From contig NZ_CP041185.1 in the NCBI RefSeq assembly GCF_006517255.1, positions 2,046,001-2,110,000 of the forward strand: a stretch of 64,000 nt of DNA, in the 5' to 3' direction. The position numbers were made by a program, and so were the translations under genes. Shown one piece after another: positions 7,928 to 16,505 of the stretch (position 1 is its first letter; every line of letters begins with the position of its first letter). Below the pieces are notes generated by a model that did no database searches, was not told where the DNA came from, and saw only the letters and a program-made list of their open reading frames with translations. This stretch comes from Janthinobacterium tructae (GTDB taxonomy: Bacteria; Pseudomonadota; Gammaproteobacteria; Burkholderiales; Burkholderiaceae_D).

Positions 7928-10240
7928 ATGGATGCCGAGTTAGATCAGCTTATCCTCAGTGGCGCCCCTGGCGGCGTTGTCATCACCAATGAAGAGCATG
8001 TCGTCGTGCGCTGGACCATCGGCGCGCAGCGCATCTTCGGCTATGCCAGCGATGAGGCGCTGGGCCGCACGCTGTGGGAACTGATCTCGCTGCCGGGACA
8101 GGCCGAAGCGGCTCCGCTGATCGACGAGCAGCTGGCGCTGCATGGCAGCTATGACCGTGAATCGCTGCGGCGGCGCAAGGATGGCGAACTCATCTACGTC
8201 GATGTGGCCTGCCAGACCGCCCGCGCCACGCCGGATGCCCCCTGCTACCTGATTTCCACCATGAAGGACACGACCTTGCTGAAGGCGGCGCGCGACGCCC
8301 AGTTCGTCGACGTGCGCTACCGGGTGCTGTTCGAATCGACGCCGGACAGCGTCATCATGGTCAATGCCACCGGCGCCATCGTGCTGGCCAACCAACAGGC
8401 GCAGCGCCTGTTCGGCTATGCGGAAGGCGAATTGAGCGGCAGGCAAATCGATACCCTGTTGCCACAACGCCTGCGCCACGCGCACGTGGGACACCGCGCG
8501 CGCTATTTCGACCAGCCCCGTACGCGCACCATGGGCGCCGACCTGGAATTGCTGGGTTTACGCAAGGACAACGTCGAATTCCCCGTCGAAATCAGCCTCT
8601 CGCCCATCCAGACCGAGATCGGCACCTTCGTCATCAGCGCCATCCGCGACGTCAGCGACCGGCGCCGGGCCGAGCAGAAGTTTCGCGGCTTGCTCGAATC
8701 GGCGCCGGACGCCATCGTCATCGTCAATGGCGATGGCGAGATCGTGCTCGTCAACTCGCAAACGGAACGCCTGTTCGGCTATTCGCGCGCGGAGCTGCTG
8801 GGACGCAATGTGGAAGTGCTGATCCCGGCCCGCTACGCGATTGACCATCCGCAACACCGGCAAGCCTTTTCCACGGCGCCGCGCGCCCGCTCCATGGGCG
8901 CGGGCCTGGAACTGTACGGCTTGCGCCGCGACGGCACCGAATTTCCCGTCGAAATCAGCCTGTCGCCGCTGGAAACGGACGAAGGCGTGCTGGTGTCGTC
9001 GGCCATCCGCGACATCACGGAACGCAAGCGCATCGAACACACGCTCAATGAACAGAAAATCGAACTGCAGCGGGCCAGCCAGGCAAAGGACCGCTTTCTC
9101 ACCAGCATGTCGCACGAATTGCGCACGCCACTCAATGCCATCCTCGGTTTTGCCCAGCTGCTGGCCAACGAATCGCTGCCCGCGACGGTGCAGCAAAAAC
9201 GCGCCTTCGTGCAAAACATCGTCACCTCGGGCCGCCACCTGCTCACCTTGATCAATGAAATCCTCGACCTGGCGAAAATCGAGTCAGGCAGCCTGAGCCT
9301 GTCGATCGAAGCGGTCGCGCTGCCCGCGCTGATCGAGGAAGTGCGCGTGATGGTGGAAGAGCAGGCGCAGCAGCGCCAGCTCGAGATGGTCTTTTCGGTC
9401 TGCGCGCCACTGACCGTCAGGGCCGACCATACGCGCCTCAAGCAAGTGCTGCTGAACCTGCTATCGAACGCCATCAAGTACAACCGCCCGGCCGGCAAGG
9501 TGGAGCTGGAAATCTCGCAACCCGCTGCGCAGCGCGTGCGCATCGCCATCCGCGACACGGGCAAGGGCCTGGACGACGCGCAGATGGCCGAACTATTCCA
9601 GCCGTTTAACCGGCTGGGCCAGGAGGCGGGCAGTGAGGAAGGCACGGGCATCGGCCTGGTCGTCACCAAGCGCCTGATCGAGCTGATGGGTGGCGCCATG
9701 GGCGTGCACAGCTGCGTCGGCGTGGGCAGCGTCTTCTGGATCGAACTCGACACCATGGCCGCGCCGCCCGCCAGGATGCCACTGGACACGCAGGGGCTGG
9801 CCGAACCTGCTGGCGACGCCGCCGACGATGCCGGCGACCAGGCCCTGCTGCTGTACGTGGAAGACAATCCGGCCAGCCTGCGGCTGGTGGAAGACATCAT
9901 CAGCTTCCTGCCCCATCTGCGCATGATCTCGGCCACCGACGCGCGCCATGGCATCGCGCTGGCGCTGGAGCGCCGCCCCGATGTGATCTTGATGGATATC
10001 AACCTGCCCGGCATGAATGGCAACCAGGCGCAGCGCATCCTGCGCAACGATCCGCGCACGGCGCACATCCCCGTCATCGCGCTGACGGCCAATGCCATGA
10101 AGGGCGACATCCGCCACGGCCTGGCTGCGGGCTTTTTCCGCTACCTGACCAAACCCGTCGAGATTCCCCAGCTCAACGCTGCCATCGACGAAGCCCTGCA
10201 ACTGGCGCGCGCCAGCCTGCCGCTCAGGCCGCCACAGTGA
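7928..10240 (+). CDS. PAS-rich hybrid sensor histidine kinase / response regulator
   Basis: A 770-residue soluble kinase without membrane segments. It has three PAS domains (about residues 5-125, 130-240 and 250-365; the second and third share SAPDxIVIVN / [11 protein letters not shown] style repeats and look duplicated), then HisKA with [15 protein letters not shown], HATPase with [18 protein letters not shown], and a C-terminal receiver with [10 protein letters not shown] (phospho-Asp). It should sense an intracellular cue through PAS and relay phosphate to its own receiver. No Hpt or separate regulator is adjacent. The 3' end overlaps convergent ligD by 17 bp. Confidence 0.92.
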   Translation: MDAELDQLILSGAPGGVVITNEEHVVVRWTIGAQRIFGYASDEALGRTLWELISLPGQAEAAPLIDEQLALHGSYDRESLRRRKDGELIYVDVACQTARATPDAPCYLISTMKDTTLLKAARDAQFVDVRYRVLFESTPDSVIMVNATGAIVLANQQAQRLFGYAEGELSGRQIDTLLPQRLRHAHVGHRARYFDQPRTRTMGADLELLGLRKDNVEFPVEISLSPIQTEIGTFVISAIRDVSDRRRAEQKFRGLLESAPDAIVIVNGDGEIVLVNSQTERLFGYSRAELLGRNVEVLIPARYAIDHPQHRQAFSTAPRARSMGAGLELYGLRRDGTEFPVEISLSPLETDEGVLVSSAIRDITERKRIEHTLNEQKIELQRASQAKDRFLTSMSHELRTPLNAILGFAQLLANESLPATVQQKRAFVQNIVTSGRHLLTLINEILDLAKIESGSLSLSIEAVALPALIEEVRVMVEEQAQQRQLEMVFSVCAPLTVRADHTRLKQVLLNLLSNAIKYNRPAGKVELEISQPAAQRVRIAIRDTGKGLDDAQMAELFQPFNRLGQEAGSEEGTGIGLVVTKRLIELMGGAMGVHSCVGVGSVFWIELDTMAAPPARMPLDTQGLAEPAGDAADDAGDQALLLYVEDNPASLRLVEDIISFLPHLRMISATDARHGIALALERRPDVILMDINLPGMNGNQAQRILRNDPRTAHIPVIALTANAMKGDIRHGLAAGFFRYLTKPVEIPQLNAAIDEALQLARASLPLRPPQ

Positions 10241-12713
10241 AACCCAGTTTCTGCATGGCCCCATCGATGCCCCTGGCGCTGCGCGCATAGCCGGCCCAGG
10301 GCGCATTGCCCACGTCGAGGCGGCTGTGGACGTTGCTCACCGTCCATTGATCGCCCGCCTTCAGTTTGTCGAGCTCTTCCCAGGCCAGCGGCACGGAAAT
10401 GCCCAGCCCGGAGCGCGTGCGGGCCGACCATGCGCACACGGTGGTGGCGCCCCGTCCGTTGCGCAAATAGTCGATGAAGATCTTGCCGACGCGGTTGGCG
10501 GGACCGCTCTTGACGACAAAACGCGCCGGTATCTGCTGCGCCATGTGCGCCACGATGGCTTGCGAAAACGCCTTGACCGTGTCCCAGTCGTATTTCGGGC
10601 GGATCGGCACGACCACATGCAAGCCCTTGCCGCCGCTGGTTTTCAGCCAGGCGGGCAGCCCCAGCTCCGTCAGGAAGGCGCGCAACAGCATGGCCGCTTC
10701 GCGGATGGCGGGCCAGGCCACGCCCTTGCCCGGATCCAGGTCGAACACCATACGGTTCGGCGTGTCGTAGGCGCTGGCCAGCGCGTTTTGCGTGTGAAAC
10801 TCCACCACATTCCACTGCGCCGCCGACAACAGACCCTGTACGCTGGCAACTTCCAGCATGGCGGCATGCTCGGGATCGAGGCCGGGATCGAGTTGTTTGA
10901 CACCCGGCATGGTCGCGGTATCGGCATGCTTCTGGAAAAACAGCTCACCGCCCACGCCGGCCGGCGCGCGCACCAGCGACACGGGCCGGCCCCGCAAGTG
11001 CACGAGCATCAGCTTGCCCACCAACGCGTAATAGCGCACCAGATCGATCTTGCGCGCGCCGCTGTCCTTGTCGATCACCCGGTCTGCATGGCTGACCTTG
11101 AAACTGGCCGGCAAGACGCTGTCCGGCGTGGCTTGCTTCTGCATCGTCGTCTCCCTGTCGATCCGCTGTGCCCGCTCGCGCACGATGGCGGCCGGTTTTT
11201 TATCTTCGCGCAAACCGTGAAACACGGCATGGCGCACGGCACCGCTACTGGTCCATTGCGCAAAGCCGACCTCGGCCACCAGTTGCGGCTTGACCCAGAT
11301 GGGCCGGCGCAAGCCGCCCGCCTTGCCCGCAAACGGACTCGTATCAATGGTGAGTGCGTCGAGGCGGCGGCGCAAGTCGCGCAAGGCGGCATCATCAAAG
11401 CCGCTGCCCACATTGCCCGCGTAGCGCAGCTTGCCCTGCGCATCGTGCACGCCCAGCAGCAGCGAACCGATGCCTTCACGCGCGCCCTGCGGCGCCGTAT
11501 AGCCGCCGATGACGAATTCCTGGCGCAGCCCGCATTTAAGCTTGATCCAGTCGCCGGAACGCCGCGTAACGTAGGGCGAGCCGCGCCGCTTGCCGATCAC
11601 CCCTTCCAGCCCCAGGCGGCAAGCATGGGCCAGCAACTGCTGCGGCGCAGCATCGAGCGCCTCGCTGAAACGCACCAGCGGCGAGGCGGGCGATTGTTCC
11701 AGCAGCCCCTGCAGCAGAGCCCTGCGCGCCTCGACGCTCTGGCTCCGCACATCGTGGCCATCGAAATATGCCACGTCGAACAGGTAATACACGATGGCGC
11801 TGGTCGTTTGCGCATCGAACGCGCGCTGCAAGGCACCGAAGTCAGGGTGACCGCTGGCATCGTTGACGACGATTTCACCGTCATACCAGCCTGGCGGCAA
11901 GCCCATCTGTTCCAGCGCCTGCCGCAGCTTCGGCAGTTTCGCCGTCCAGTCATTGCCATTGCGCGTCATCAGGCTGACCTGTTCGCCATCGCAACGTGCA
12001 AGGATGCGATAGCCGTCAAATTTCGCCTCGAAGATCCAGTCTTGCGCATCTGGCGGCGGCGTATCGACGAGGGTGGCCAGCTGGGGCGACAGGGTGGCGG
12101 GTAAATCGGCATCCGGCGGCGCGGCAGCCACCTTGCGCCTGGGCAGGGCCTTGTTCCTGACGCTGTCGGGGAATTCGTCCACGACAGAAAATTCCAGTGC
12201 CGGCCGGGCAAACGCGTCTTTTTCCTTGATCAGCAGCCAGGCCGGCTGCTTTTCGCTGCGCTTATCTCCTTTGCCCTTCATGCGCACCAGCACCCAGTTG
12301 CCCTGCATCTTGTGGCCATGCAGGGTGAATTTCAGTTCGCCGGCCGCCAGCGCGGCGCGTGCGTCCGGCGTGGCCGCCTGCGCTTGCCATCTGCCCTTGT
12401 CCCAGATGATGACCTTGCCCGCGCCATACTGTTTTTCCGGGATCGTGCCTTCAAAACTGGCGTAGGCCAGGGGATGGTCTTCCACCTGCACCGCCATGCG
12501 CTTGTCGCGCGGGTCGTAGCTGGGCCCTTTCGGCACGGCCCAGCTTTTCAGCGTGCCATCGAGTTCCAGGCGAAAATCATAGTGCAAACGGCTGGCCCAG
12601 TGCTTCTGGATGACGAAGGTGAGCACCTCGCCCGCGTCCTCGCCGCCACCTGCCGGCTCGGGCGTGACGGCGAAATTGCGCTTGGCTTGATAGGTTTTCA
12701 AGGCGGCTTTCAT
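10224..12713 (-). CDS. ligD: Multifunctional ATP-dependent DNA ligase LigD
   Basis: An 829-residue three-module NHEJ ligase. The N-terminal 3'-phosphoesterase has [16 protein letters not shown] and [10 protein letters not shown]. The central ATP-dependent ligase has EAKFDGYR with the adenylated Lys. The C-terminal polymerase/primase has FDLDPG and SGGKGLHV. The PE-LIG-POL order is that of Pseudomonas LigD. With Ku it joins broken DNA ends. I chose ATG 12713 ([14 protein letters not shown], the usual family start); ATG 12740 would add nine residues. Neither has a strong ribosome site. The gene is convergent with, and overlaps, the hybrid kinase. Confidence 0.95.
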   Translation of the reverse strand: MKAALKTYQAKRNFAVTPEPAGGGEDAGEVLTFVIQKHWASRLHYDFRLELDGTLKSWAVPKGPSYDPRDKRMAVQVEDHPLAYASFEGTIPEKQYGAGKVIIWDKGRWQAQAATPDARAALAAGELKFTLHGHKMQGNWVLVRMKGKGDKRSEKQPAWLLIKEKDAFARPALEFSVVDEFPDSVRNKALPRRKVAAAPPDADLPATLSPQLATLVDTPPPDAQDWIFEAKFDGYRILARCDGEQVSLMTRNGNDWTAKLPKLRQALEQMGLPPGWYDGEIVVNDASGHPDFGALQRAFDAQTTSAIVYYLFDVAYFDGHDVRSQSVEARRALLQGLLEQSPASPLVRFSEALDAAPQQLLAHACRLGLEGVIGKRRGSPYVTRRSGDWIKLKCGLRQEFVIGGYTAPQGAREGIGSLLLGVHDAQGKLRYAGNVGSGFDDAALRDLRRRLDALTIDTSPFAGKAGGLRRPIWVKPQLVAEVGFAQWTSSGAVRHAVFHGLREDKKPAAIVRERAQRIDRETTMQKQATPDSVLPASFKVSHADRVIDKDSGARKIDLVRYYALVGKLMLVHLRGRPVSLVRAPAGVGGELFFQKHADTATMPGVKQLDPGLDPEHAAMLEVASVQGLLSAAQWNVVEFHTQNALASAYDTPNRMVFDLDPGKGVAWPAIREAAMLLRAFLTELGLPAWLKTSGGKGLHVVVPIRPKYDWDTVKAFSQAIVAHMAQQIPARFVVKSGPANRVGKIFIDYLRNGRGATTVCAWSARTRSGLGISVPLAWEELDKLKAGDQWTVSNVHSRLDVGNAPWAGYARSARGIDGAMQKLGFTVAA

Positions 12714-12804
12714 GGCGGACCCATGCGGTGAGGATGGCATCGAGTCTAGGCCGCCGCTTGGCGTAGCGCGGTACGCCAGCTAACAGAGTGCCTGCCCGGG
12801 CAAA

Positions 12805-12819
12805 TGTAAGTGTTTGTAA
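12805..12819 (+). promoter_or_regulatory. TGTAA-N5-TGTAA box, promoter 1 of the Asr-like array
   Basis: A direct repeat TGTAA-GTGTT-TGTAA. Two more copies with the same 5-bp spacing precede the genes at 13466 and 14987. Direct pentamers at 10-bp pitch are the usual target of OmpR/PhoB-type response regulators. Here the box lies 15 bp upstream of the shared GTCAAC element, against 5 bp in the other two promoters, a difference of one helical turn. Confidence 0.6.
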
Positions 12820-12925
12820 TTACCCAAAAAACCTGTCAACGGTATTGCCGCACGGCGCGTTTTTGGCTCAGTGACAGGGGAAATGCATCTCCTGAACTAC
12901 AACCCACTTCTCGAGGAACTGCACC

Positions 12926-13243
12926 ATGAAAAAAGTAATCGCTACTCTGATCGCCGGCTTGTTCGCTACCGCAGCCTTTGCTCAAACCCCAGCACCAGCA
13001 GCGCCGGCCAAGGCCGAAGCCAAGCACACCAAGGAAGTGGCCAAAGCAGAAGCAAAAGAAACCAAGGCCGTCGTGAAAGCCGATGCGAAAGAAGCCGTCG
13101 TCGCTGCAGACGCCAAAGCCGATGTCGCCAGCGCCAAGGCTGACGCGAAAGCCACCAAGGCCAAAGCCCATCACAAAGCGAAAAAAGCCAAGGCCAAGGC
13201 TGACGAAGCCAAAACTGAAGCGACCGCAGCAGCAGCCAAATAA
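12926..13243 (+). CDS. Exported Lys/Ala-rich Asr/LEA-like protein, paralog A
   Basis: A 105-residue protein. Signal peptide MKKVIATLIAGLFATAAFAQ is followed by an ~85-residue mature part built almost only from Ala, Lys, Glu, Asp, Val and Thr, with no Cys, Trp, Tyr or Phe. Eleven-residue repeats of the type VVKADAKEAxx recur, as in LEA group 3 proteins, and a KAHHKAKK element resembles enterobacterial acid-shock protein Asr. The product is probably a periplasmic, disordered or conditionally helical protector. It is monocistronic, ending in a strong terminator at 13272. Close paralogs lie at 13466, 13855 and 14987, with a more divergent one at 15389. Function is inferred. Confidence 0.7.
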   Translation: MKKVIATLIAGLFATAAFAQTPAPAAPAKAEAKHTKEVAKAEAKETKAVVKADAKEAVVAADAKADVASAKADAKATKAKAHHKAKKAKAKADEAKTEATAAAAK

Positions 13244-13271
13244 TCAGTTCCGCGCGTTTTCCACGCCACTC

Positions 13272-13298
13272 AAAAAGACAGCTTCGGCTGTCTTTTTT
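13272..13298 (+). terminator. Rho-independent terminator after paralog A
   Basis: Stem AAAAAGACAGC with a TTCG tetraloop and GCTGTCTTTTT, ending in a T run. It ends the first array unit. Confidence 0.9.
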
Positions 13299-13345
13299 CA
13301 TTTTCACCACCACATCATGCAGCAACGTCTTTTAAAACACCTGAT

Positions 13346-13465
13346 TGTAAGAAAGTGTAAACAAGGTCAACGGCAACCTTCCGGGGCGCGTTTTATGCTC
13401 AGTGAGACGGGAATCATCCCGCCACCAACAGACATACCAGACAAACCACCACTGAGGACTGCACC
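13346..13465 (+). repeat. Duplicated promoter/5'UTR module, copy 1
   Basis: About 120 bp ahead of paralog B closely match 14867-14986 ahead of paralog D. The order is TGTAA-GAAAG-TGTAA box (13346-13360), GTCAAC, GCGCG, a -10-like TATGCT (13394-13399), CTCAGTGA, a small 5'UTR hairpin CGGGA-ATCA-TCCCG (13408-13421), a CCACCAACAGACATACCAG segment and the ribosome site. The box lies about 33 bp upstream of the -10, a typical activator position. Confidence 0.8.
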
Positions 13466-13813
13466 ATGAAAAAAGCAATTGTTACCCTGATCGCCGGCCT
13501 GTTCGCTACCGCTGCCTTTGCCCAAACGCCTGCAGCCCCAGCAGCGCCCGCCAAAGTGGAAGCGGCCCACACCAAGGCTGTCGTGAAAGCCGACGCCAAG
13601 GAAGCGCAAGCCGTCGTGAAAGCCGATGCCAAAGAAGCGAAAGCCGTCGTCGCCGCCAAGACGGAAGTGGCCAGCGCCAAAACGGAAGCAACGGTCACCA
13701 AAGCCAAGGCGCATCACAAAGCCAAGCACACCAAGGCCAAGGCCGATGCAAAACTGGCTTCGGCCACCGCTGCAGCACCTACACCTGTTCCAGCACCAGC
13801 AGTAGCCAAGTAA
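13466..13813 (+). CDS. Exported Lys/Ala-rich Asr/LEA-like protein, paralog B
   Basis: A 115-residue protein with signal peptide MKKAIVTLIAGLFATAAFAQ. The mature part carries two perfectly phased 11-mers (AVVKADAKEAQ, AVVKADAKEAK), then AVVAAKTEVAS, a KAKAHHKAKH element and an Ala/Pro tail (PTPVPAPAVAK). It is closest to paralog D at 14987 in both protein and upstream DNA, so a segmental duplication made the pair. It is the first gene of a bicistron; paralog C begins 41 bp after its stop. The start is set by the signal peptide. Role inferred as periplasmic stress protection. Confidence 0.7.
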   Translation: MKKAIVTLIAGLFATAAFAQTPAAPAAPAKVEAAHTKAVVKADAKEAQAVVKADAKEAKAVVAAKTEVASAKTEATVTKAKAHHKAKHTKAKADAKLASATAAAPTPVPAPAVAK

Positions 13814-13854
13814 TCATCGACACACCATCACTTACCACTCGCCAGGAAAATAAA

Positions 13855-14187
13855 ATGAAAAAAGTTATCGCCACCCTCGTCGCCAGCCTGTTCGCTACCG
13901 CAGCCTTCGCCCAAACCCCTGCCGCCCCGGCAGCCTCGGCTCCGGCCAAGGCGGAAGCGGCCCACACGAAAGCCGTGGCCAAGGCAGAAGCCAAGGAAAC
14001 CAAGGCAGTCGTGAAAGCCGACGCGAAAGAAGCGGTTGTCGCCGCCGATGCGAAAGCCGATGTCGCCAGCGCCAAGGCCGATGCCAAAGCCACCAAGGCC
14101 AAGGCCCACCACAAGGCCAGCAAAGCCAAAGTGAAAGCGGATGCCACCAAAGCAGACGCAGCAGTTGCTGCCACACCGGCAAAGTAA
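13855..14187 (+). CDS. Exported Lys/Ala-rich Asr/LEA-like protein, paralog C
   Basis: A 110-residue protein with signal peptide MKKVIATLVASLFATAAFAQ. Its central repeat block, from TKAVVKADAKEAVVAADAK to the KAHHKA element, nearly equals that of paralog A rather than of its operon partner B. The array therefore contains two alternating subtypes. The mature chain is Lys/Ala-rich and lacks aromatic residues. It is the second gene of the B-C bicistron and is followed by the terminator at 14258. Confidence 0.7.
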   Translation: MKKVIATLVASLFATAAFAQTPAAPAASAPAKAEAAHTKAVAKAEAKETKAVVKADAKEAVVAADAKADVASAKADAKATKAKAHHKASKAKVKADATKADAAVAATPAK

Positions 14188-14257
14188 GCACGAACATCGT
14201 CACGGGAGCGCGTCCGCCGGGTCTGCGCTAACGTGGCCACTTCGCCTGCACTACCAG

Positions 14258-14280
14258 GGACAGCTTCGGCTGTCCTTTTT
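14258..14280 (+). terminator. Rho-independent terminator after paralog C
   Basis: GGACAGC-TTCG-GCTGTCC followed by five T. It has the same TTCG loop and core as the terminator at 13272, consistent with duplication of whole units. Confidence 0.88.
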
Positions 14281-14397
14281 GCATGTGGCCTCTTGCACTG
14301 CGCCTTCATGCAAACCTCATCGAACAGGCCAGCTTGCGCGCGACAAAGCAACGCACATGAGGGACACCGCTCCGACTATTGCCACGAAGCCCAGCCC

Positions 14398-14871
14398 ATG
14401 CGCCACCTGCCCTTGCTCCTGATTGCCGCCCTGTGCCTGTCTTGCGCCGCCAGCACGCAAGACACCCCCGCCACTCTGGAGCAAGCCCTGCAAGCCCAGG
14501 ACGGCGACAGCCATGGCGACTTGCGCGCCGTCGTCGTGCTGCGCGAGGGCGCCATCGTCGCCGAACGCTATTACAACGGCGAGACGGCCGACGCCCTGCA
14601 CGACATCCGTTCGGCAGGCAAGAGCATCACCGCGCTGCTGCTGGGCGCGGCAATGGCGCGGGGCCAGTTGTCGACAACAAAAACGGTGGGCGAGTATTGG
14701 CCCGAAGTGGCTGGCAGCCCTGCGGGCAATGGCGGCAACAAGATCTATGTGATACCGGCGCGCCGCATGGTGATCAGCATCGCATCGAGCGCGTATGGCA
14801 AGGGTTATGGGCAGCGCCGTTCGGAAGACATCCTCAAAGCCATCCTGAAGGCGGATGCAACGCAGATGTAA
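14398..14871 (+). pseudogene. Serine hydrolase (class C beta-lactamase family) with internal deletion
   Basis: The 157-codon frame starts with a lipoprotein-like signal (LLLIAALCLSCAAS) and keeps the catalytic S-A-G-K motif (SxxK, residues 72-75). It then jumps from VGEYWPEVAGSPAG directly to NGGNKIYVIPARRMVISI, which normally lies near the C-terminus. The central region with the Tyr-x-Asn motif, roughly 200 residues in typical members, is missing while the frame stays open. The product should be inactive. The third TGTAA box of the array (14867-14881) overlaps its stop codon, so the gene has been trimmed and embedded between duplicated array units. Confidence 0.75.
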
Positions 14872-14986
14872 GCGTTTGTAATGACCGTCAACGCAAGCGT
14901 CCGGGGGCGCGTTTTATGCTCAGTGACACGGGAATCATCCCGGCACCAACAGACATACCAGACAAACCACCACCGAGGACTGCACC
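14867..14986 (+). repeat. Duplicated promoter/5'UTR module, copy 2
   Basis: Closely matches 13346-13465: TGTAA-GCGTT-TGTAA box (14867-14881), 5 bp to GTCAAC, GCGCG, TATGCT, CTCAGTGA, hairpin CGGGA-ATCA-TCCCG (14929-14942) and the same leader up to the start codon. The first TGTAA includes the TAA stop of the truncated hydrolase. Confidence 0.8.
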
Positions 14987-15346
14987 ATGAAAAAAGTAAT
15001 TGCTACCCTGATCGCCGGCCTGTTCGCAACCGCTGCCTTCGCTCAAACGCCCGCAGCTCCGGCAGCGCATGCTACCGCAGCAGCCTCGGTTCCCGCCAAA
15101 GTGGAAGCGGCCCATACCAAGGCTGTCGTGAAAGCGGACGCCAAGGAAGCGCAAACGGTCGTCAAAGCGGATGCAAAAGAAGCGAAAGCAGTCGTCGCCG
15201 CCAAAACGGACGTTGCCAGCGCCAAAGCGGAAGCAGCCACCACGAAAGCCAAGGCCCATCACAAAGCCAAGAAAACCAAAGCCCAGGCTGACGAAAAGCT
15301 GGCATCGGCCACCGCCGCTGCACCAGCTCCGGCTCCTGCCAAGTAA
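14987..15346 (+). CDS. Exported Lys/Ala-rich Asr/LEA-like protein, paralog D
   Basis: A 119-residue protein with signal peptide MKKVIATLIAGLFATAAFAQ, nearly the same repeat core as paralog B (AVVKADAKEAQTVVKADAKEA) and the KAKAHHKAKK element, ending in an Ala/Pro tail. Its promoter module duplicates that of B. It is the first gene of the D-E bicistron; E begins 42 bp downstream. The product is expected to be periplasmic, basic and without aromatic residues in the mature part. Function inferred from resemblance to Asr and LEA-type proteins. Confidence 0.7.
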   Translation: MKKVIATLIAGLFATAAFAQTPAAPAAHATAAASVPAKVEAAHTKAVVKADAKEAQTVVKADAKEAKAVVAAKTDVASAKAEAATTKAKAHHKAKKTKAQADEKLASATAAAPAPAPAK

Positions 15347-15388
15347 TTCCGACACACCTGACTGACCACATATACCAAGGATCTTAAA

Positions 15389-15652
15389 ATGAAAAAAGTT
15401 ATCGCCACCCTGATCGCCAGCCTGTTCGCCACCGCCGCTTTCGCCCAGACGCCAGCCGTCGCGCCAGTCGCGCCAGTAGCACCGATTCCTGTCGTCGCCC
15501 CAGTCGTCAAGGCCGAAGCACCGGCAGCAGCCGTCAAGCCGGCTGCGCACAAGAAAGCCAAGCATCACAAGGCAAAGAAAGCCGCGCCGGCCGACAAGGC
15601 AGCGCCTGCGGAACCAGCAGTACCGGCAACGCCAGCTGCGCCAGCCAAGTAA
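15389..15652 (+). CDS. Exported Pro/Ala/Lys-rich Asr-like protein, paralog E
   Basis: An 87-residue protein with the family signal peptide (MKKVIATLIASLFATAAFAQ) but a distinct mature part: Pro/Val/Ala repeats (VAPVAPVAPIPVVAPVV), a basic centre HKKAKHHKAKKAAP very like acid-shock protein Asr, and a Pro/Ala tail. It lacks the 11-mer repeats of the other four. It ends the D-E unit before the terminator at 15670. The signal peptide shared with otherwise different mature regions suggests these genes diversified by swapping their 3' parts. Confidence 0.7.
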   Translation: MKKVIATLIASLFATAAFAQTPAVAPVAPVAPIPVVAPVVKAEAPAAAVKPAAHKKAKHHKAKKAAPADKAAPAEPAVPATPAAPAK

Positions 15653-15669
15653 TCGCGGCTGTACCAGCC

Positions 15670-15700
15670 AAAAAGACAGGGGTTACCCTGTCTTTTTTTT
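15670..15700 (+). terminator. Rho-independent terminator after paralog E
   Basis: Stem AAAAAGACAGGG / CCCTGTC with a GTTA loop and a run of eight T. It also separates the array from the convergent fasciclin gene. Confidence 0.9.
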
Positions 15701-15719
15701 CGTCTGCTTTTTTGTTCGC

Positions 15720-16277
15720 TTATTTCGGCATCAGCACCGTGTCAATGACATTGATCACGCCATTCGACTGGTACACATCATAGGTGCTGATGTTGGCGCT
15801 GTTGCCGCCCTCGTCCATCACGACGATATTGTGCATGCCGTTCATGGCGAACATCAGCTTGCCCCCGCTGGCCGTGGGCAAAGTGGCTTTCCCGTCGTGC
15901 ATCTTGATTTCCCTGGCCAGCGCCTTGAAGTCGTATTTGCCGGGCACAACGTGGTAGGTGAGGATTTTCGTCAGGGTCGCCTTGTTTTCCGGCTTGACCA
16001 GGGTCTCGACGGTGCCGGCCGGCAGTTTGCCAAACGCCGCATTCGTCGGCGCGAACACGGTAAACGGCCCCTTGCCTTTCAGGGTATCGACCAGGCCTGC
16101 CGCCTTGACGGCGGCGACCAGGGTCGTGTGGTCGGCCGAATTGACGGCGTTATCGACGATATCCTTGGACGGATACATGCTCTGCCCCCCCACCATGGTG
16201 CTCATGTCGGCGGCAAAAGGGGCGCTGGCGGCCAGCATGGAAGTGAGGAACAATGCTGCAGGGATGAAGGTGCGCAT
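15720..16277 (-). CDS. Secreted fasciclin (FAS1) domain protein
   Basis: A 185-residue protein. The signal peptide (MRTFIPAALFLTSMLAASAPFAA) is followed by one FAS1 domain with both signature boxes: GPFTVFAPTNAAFGKLP and, at the C-terminus, YQSNGVINVIDTVLMP; ILTYHVVPGKYDF lies between them. Bacterial single-FAS1 proteins are exported and usually linked to adhesion or surface association; the exact role is not known. It is monocistronic, converges on the Asr-like array and is separated from it by the terminator. Confidence 0.92.
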   Translation of the reverse strand: MRTFIPAALFLTSMLAASAPFAADMSTMVGGQSMYPSKDIVDNAVNSADHTTLVAAVKAAGLVDTLKGKGPFTVFAPTNAAFGKLPAGTVETLVKPENKATLTKILTYHVVPGKYDFKALAREIKMHDGKATLPTASGGKLMFAMNGMHNIVVMDEGGNSANISTYDVYQSNGVINVIDTVLMPK

Positions 16278-16357
16278 GATGATATCTCCTGGTTGACTGC
16301 GTTTGCATGATTGCAGGAGTACTTACGCGGTCTGTCGGCAAACGGATTCAACTGATT

Positions 16358-16387
16358 GTCGGCTTACGCGCTGCGCGCCAAGCCGAC
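16358..16387. repeat. REP-like palindrome
   Basis: GTCGGCTT and AAGCCGAC flank a GC-rich 14-base loop, followed by CTACGC. This resembles intergenic REP-type palindromes common in proteobacteria. It is one copy, in the gap between the fasciclin gene and the RND operon end. Confidence 0.5.
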
Positions 16388-16414
16388 CTACGCTGCGTCA
16401 ACGTCCCCGCATAT

Positions 16415-16450
16415 AAAAAAACGGCGCCGTGCAAGCGCACGACGCCGTTC
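16415..16450 (-). terminator. Terminator of the RND efflux operon
   Basis: On the minus strand an inverted repeat AACGGCGTCGTGC / GCACGGCGCCGTT is followed by seven T, about 55 bp past the stop of the outer-membrane gene. Confidence 0.88.
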
Positions 16451-16505
16451 CCGATAGGCATCCCTTGCCGCGGGCCGGATTGATCCAGCCCGCGGTGCCG
16501 GGAAA

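Noticed and set aside
12926..15652. Histone H1-like or phasin-like DNA-binding proteins, given Lys/Ala-rich composition
   Set aside because: All five have clear cleavable signal peptides (AFA-Q), so the products leave the cytoplasm; nucleoid binding is unlikely.
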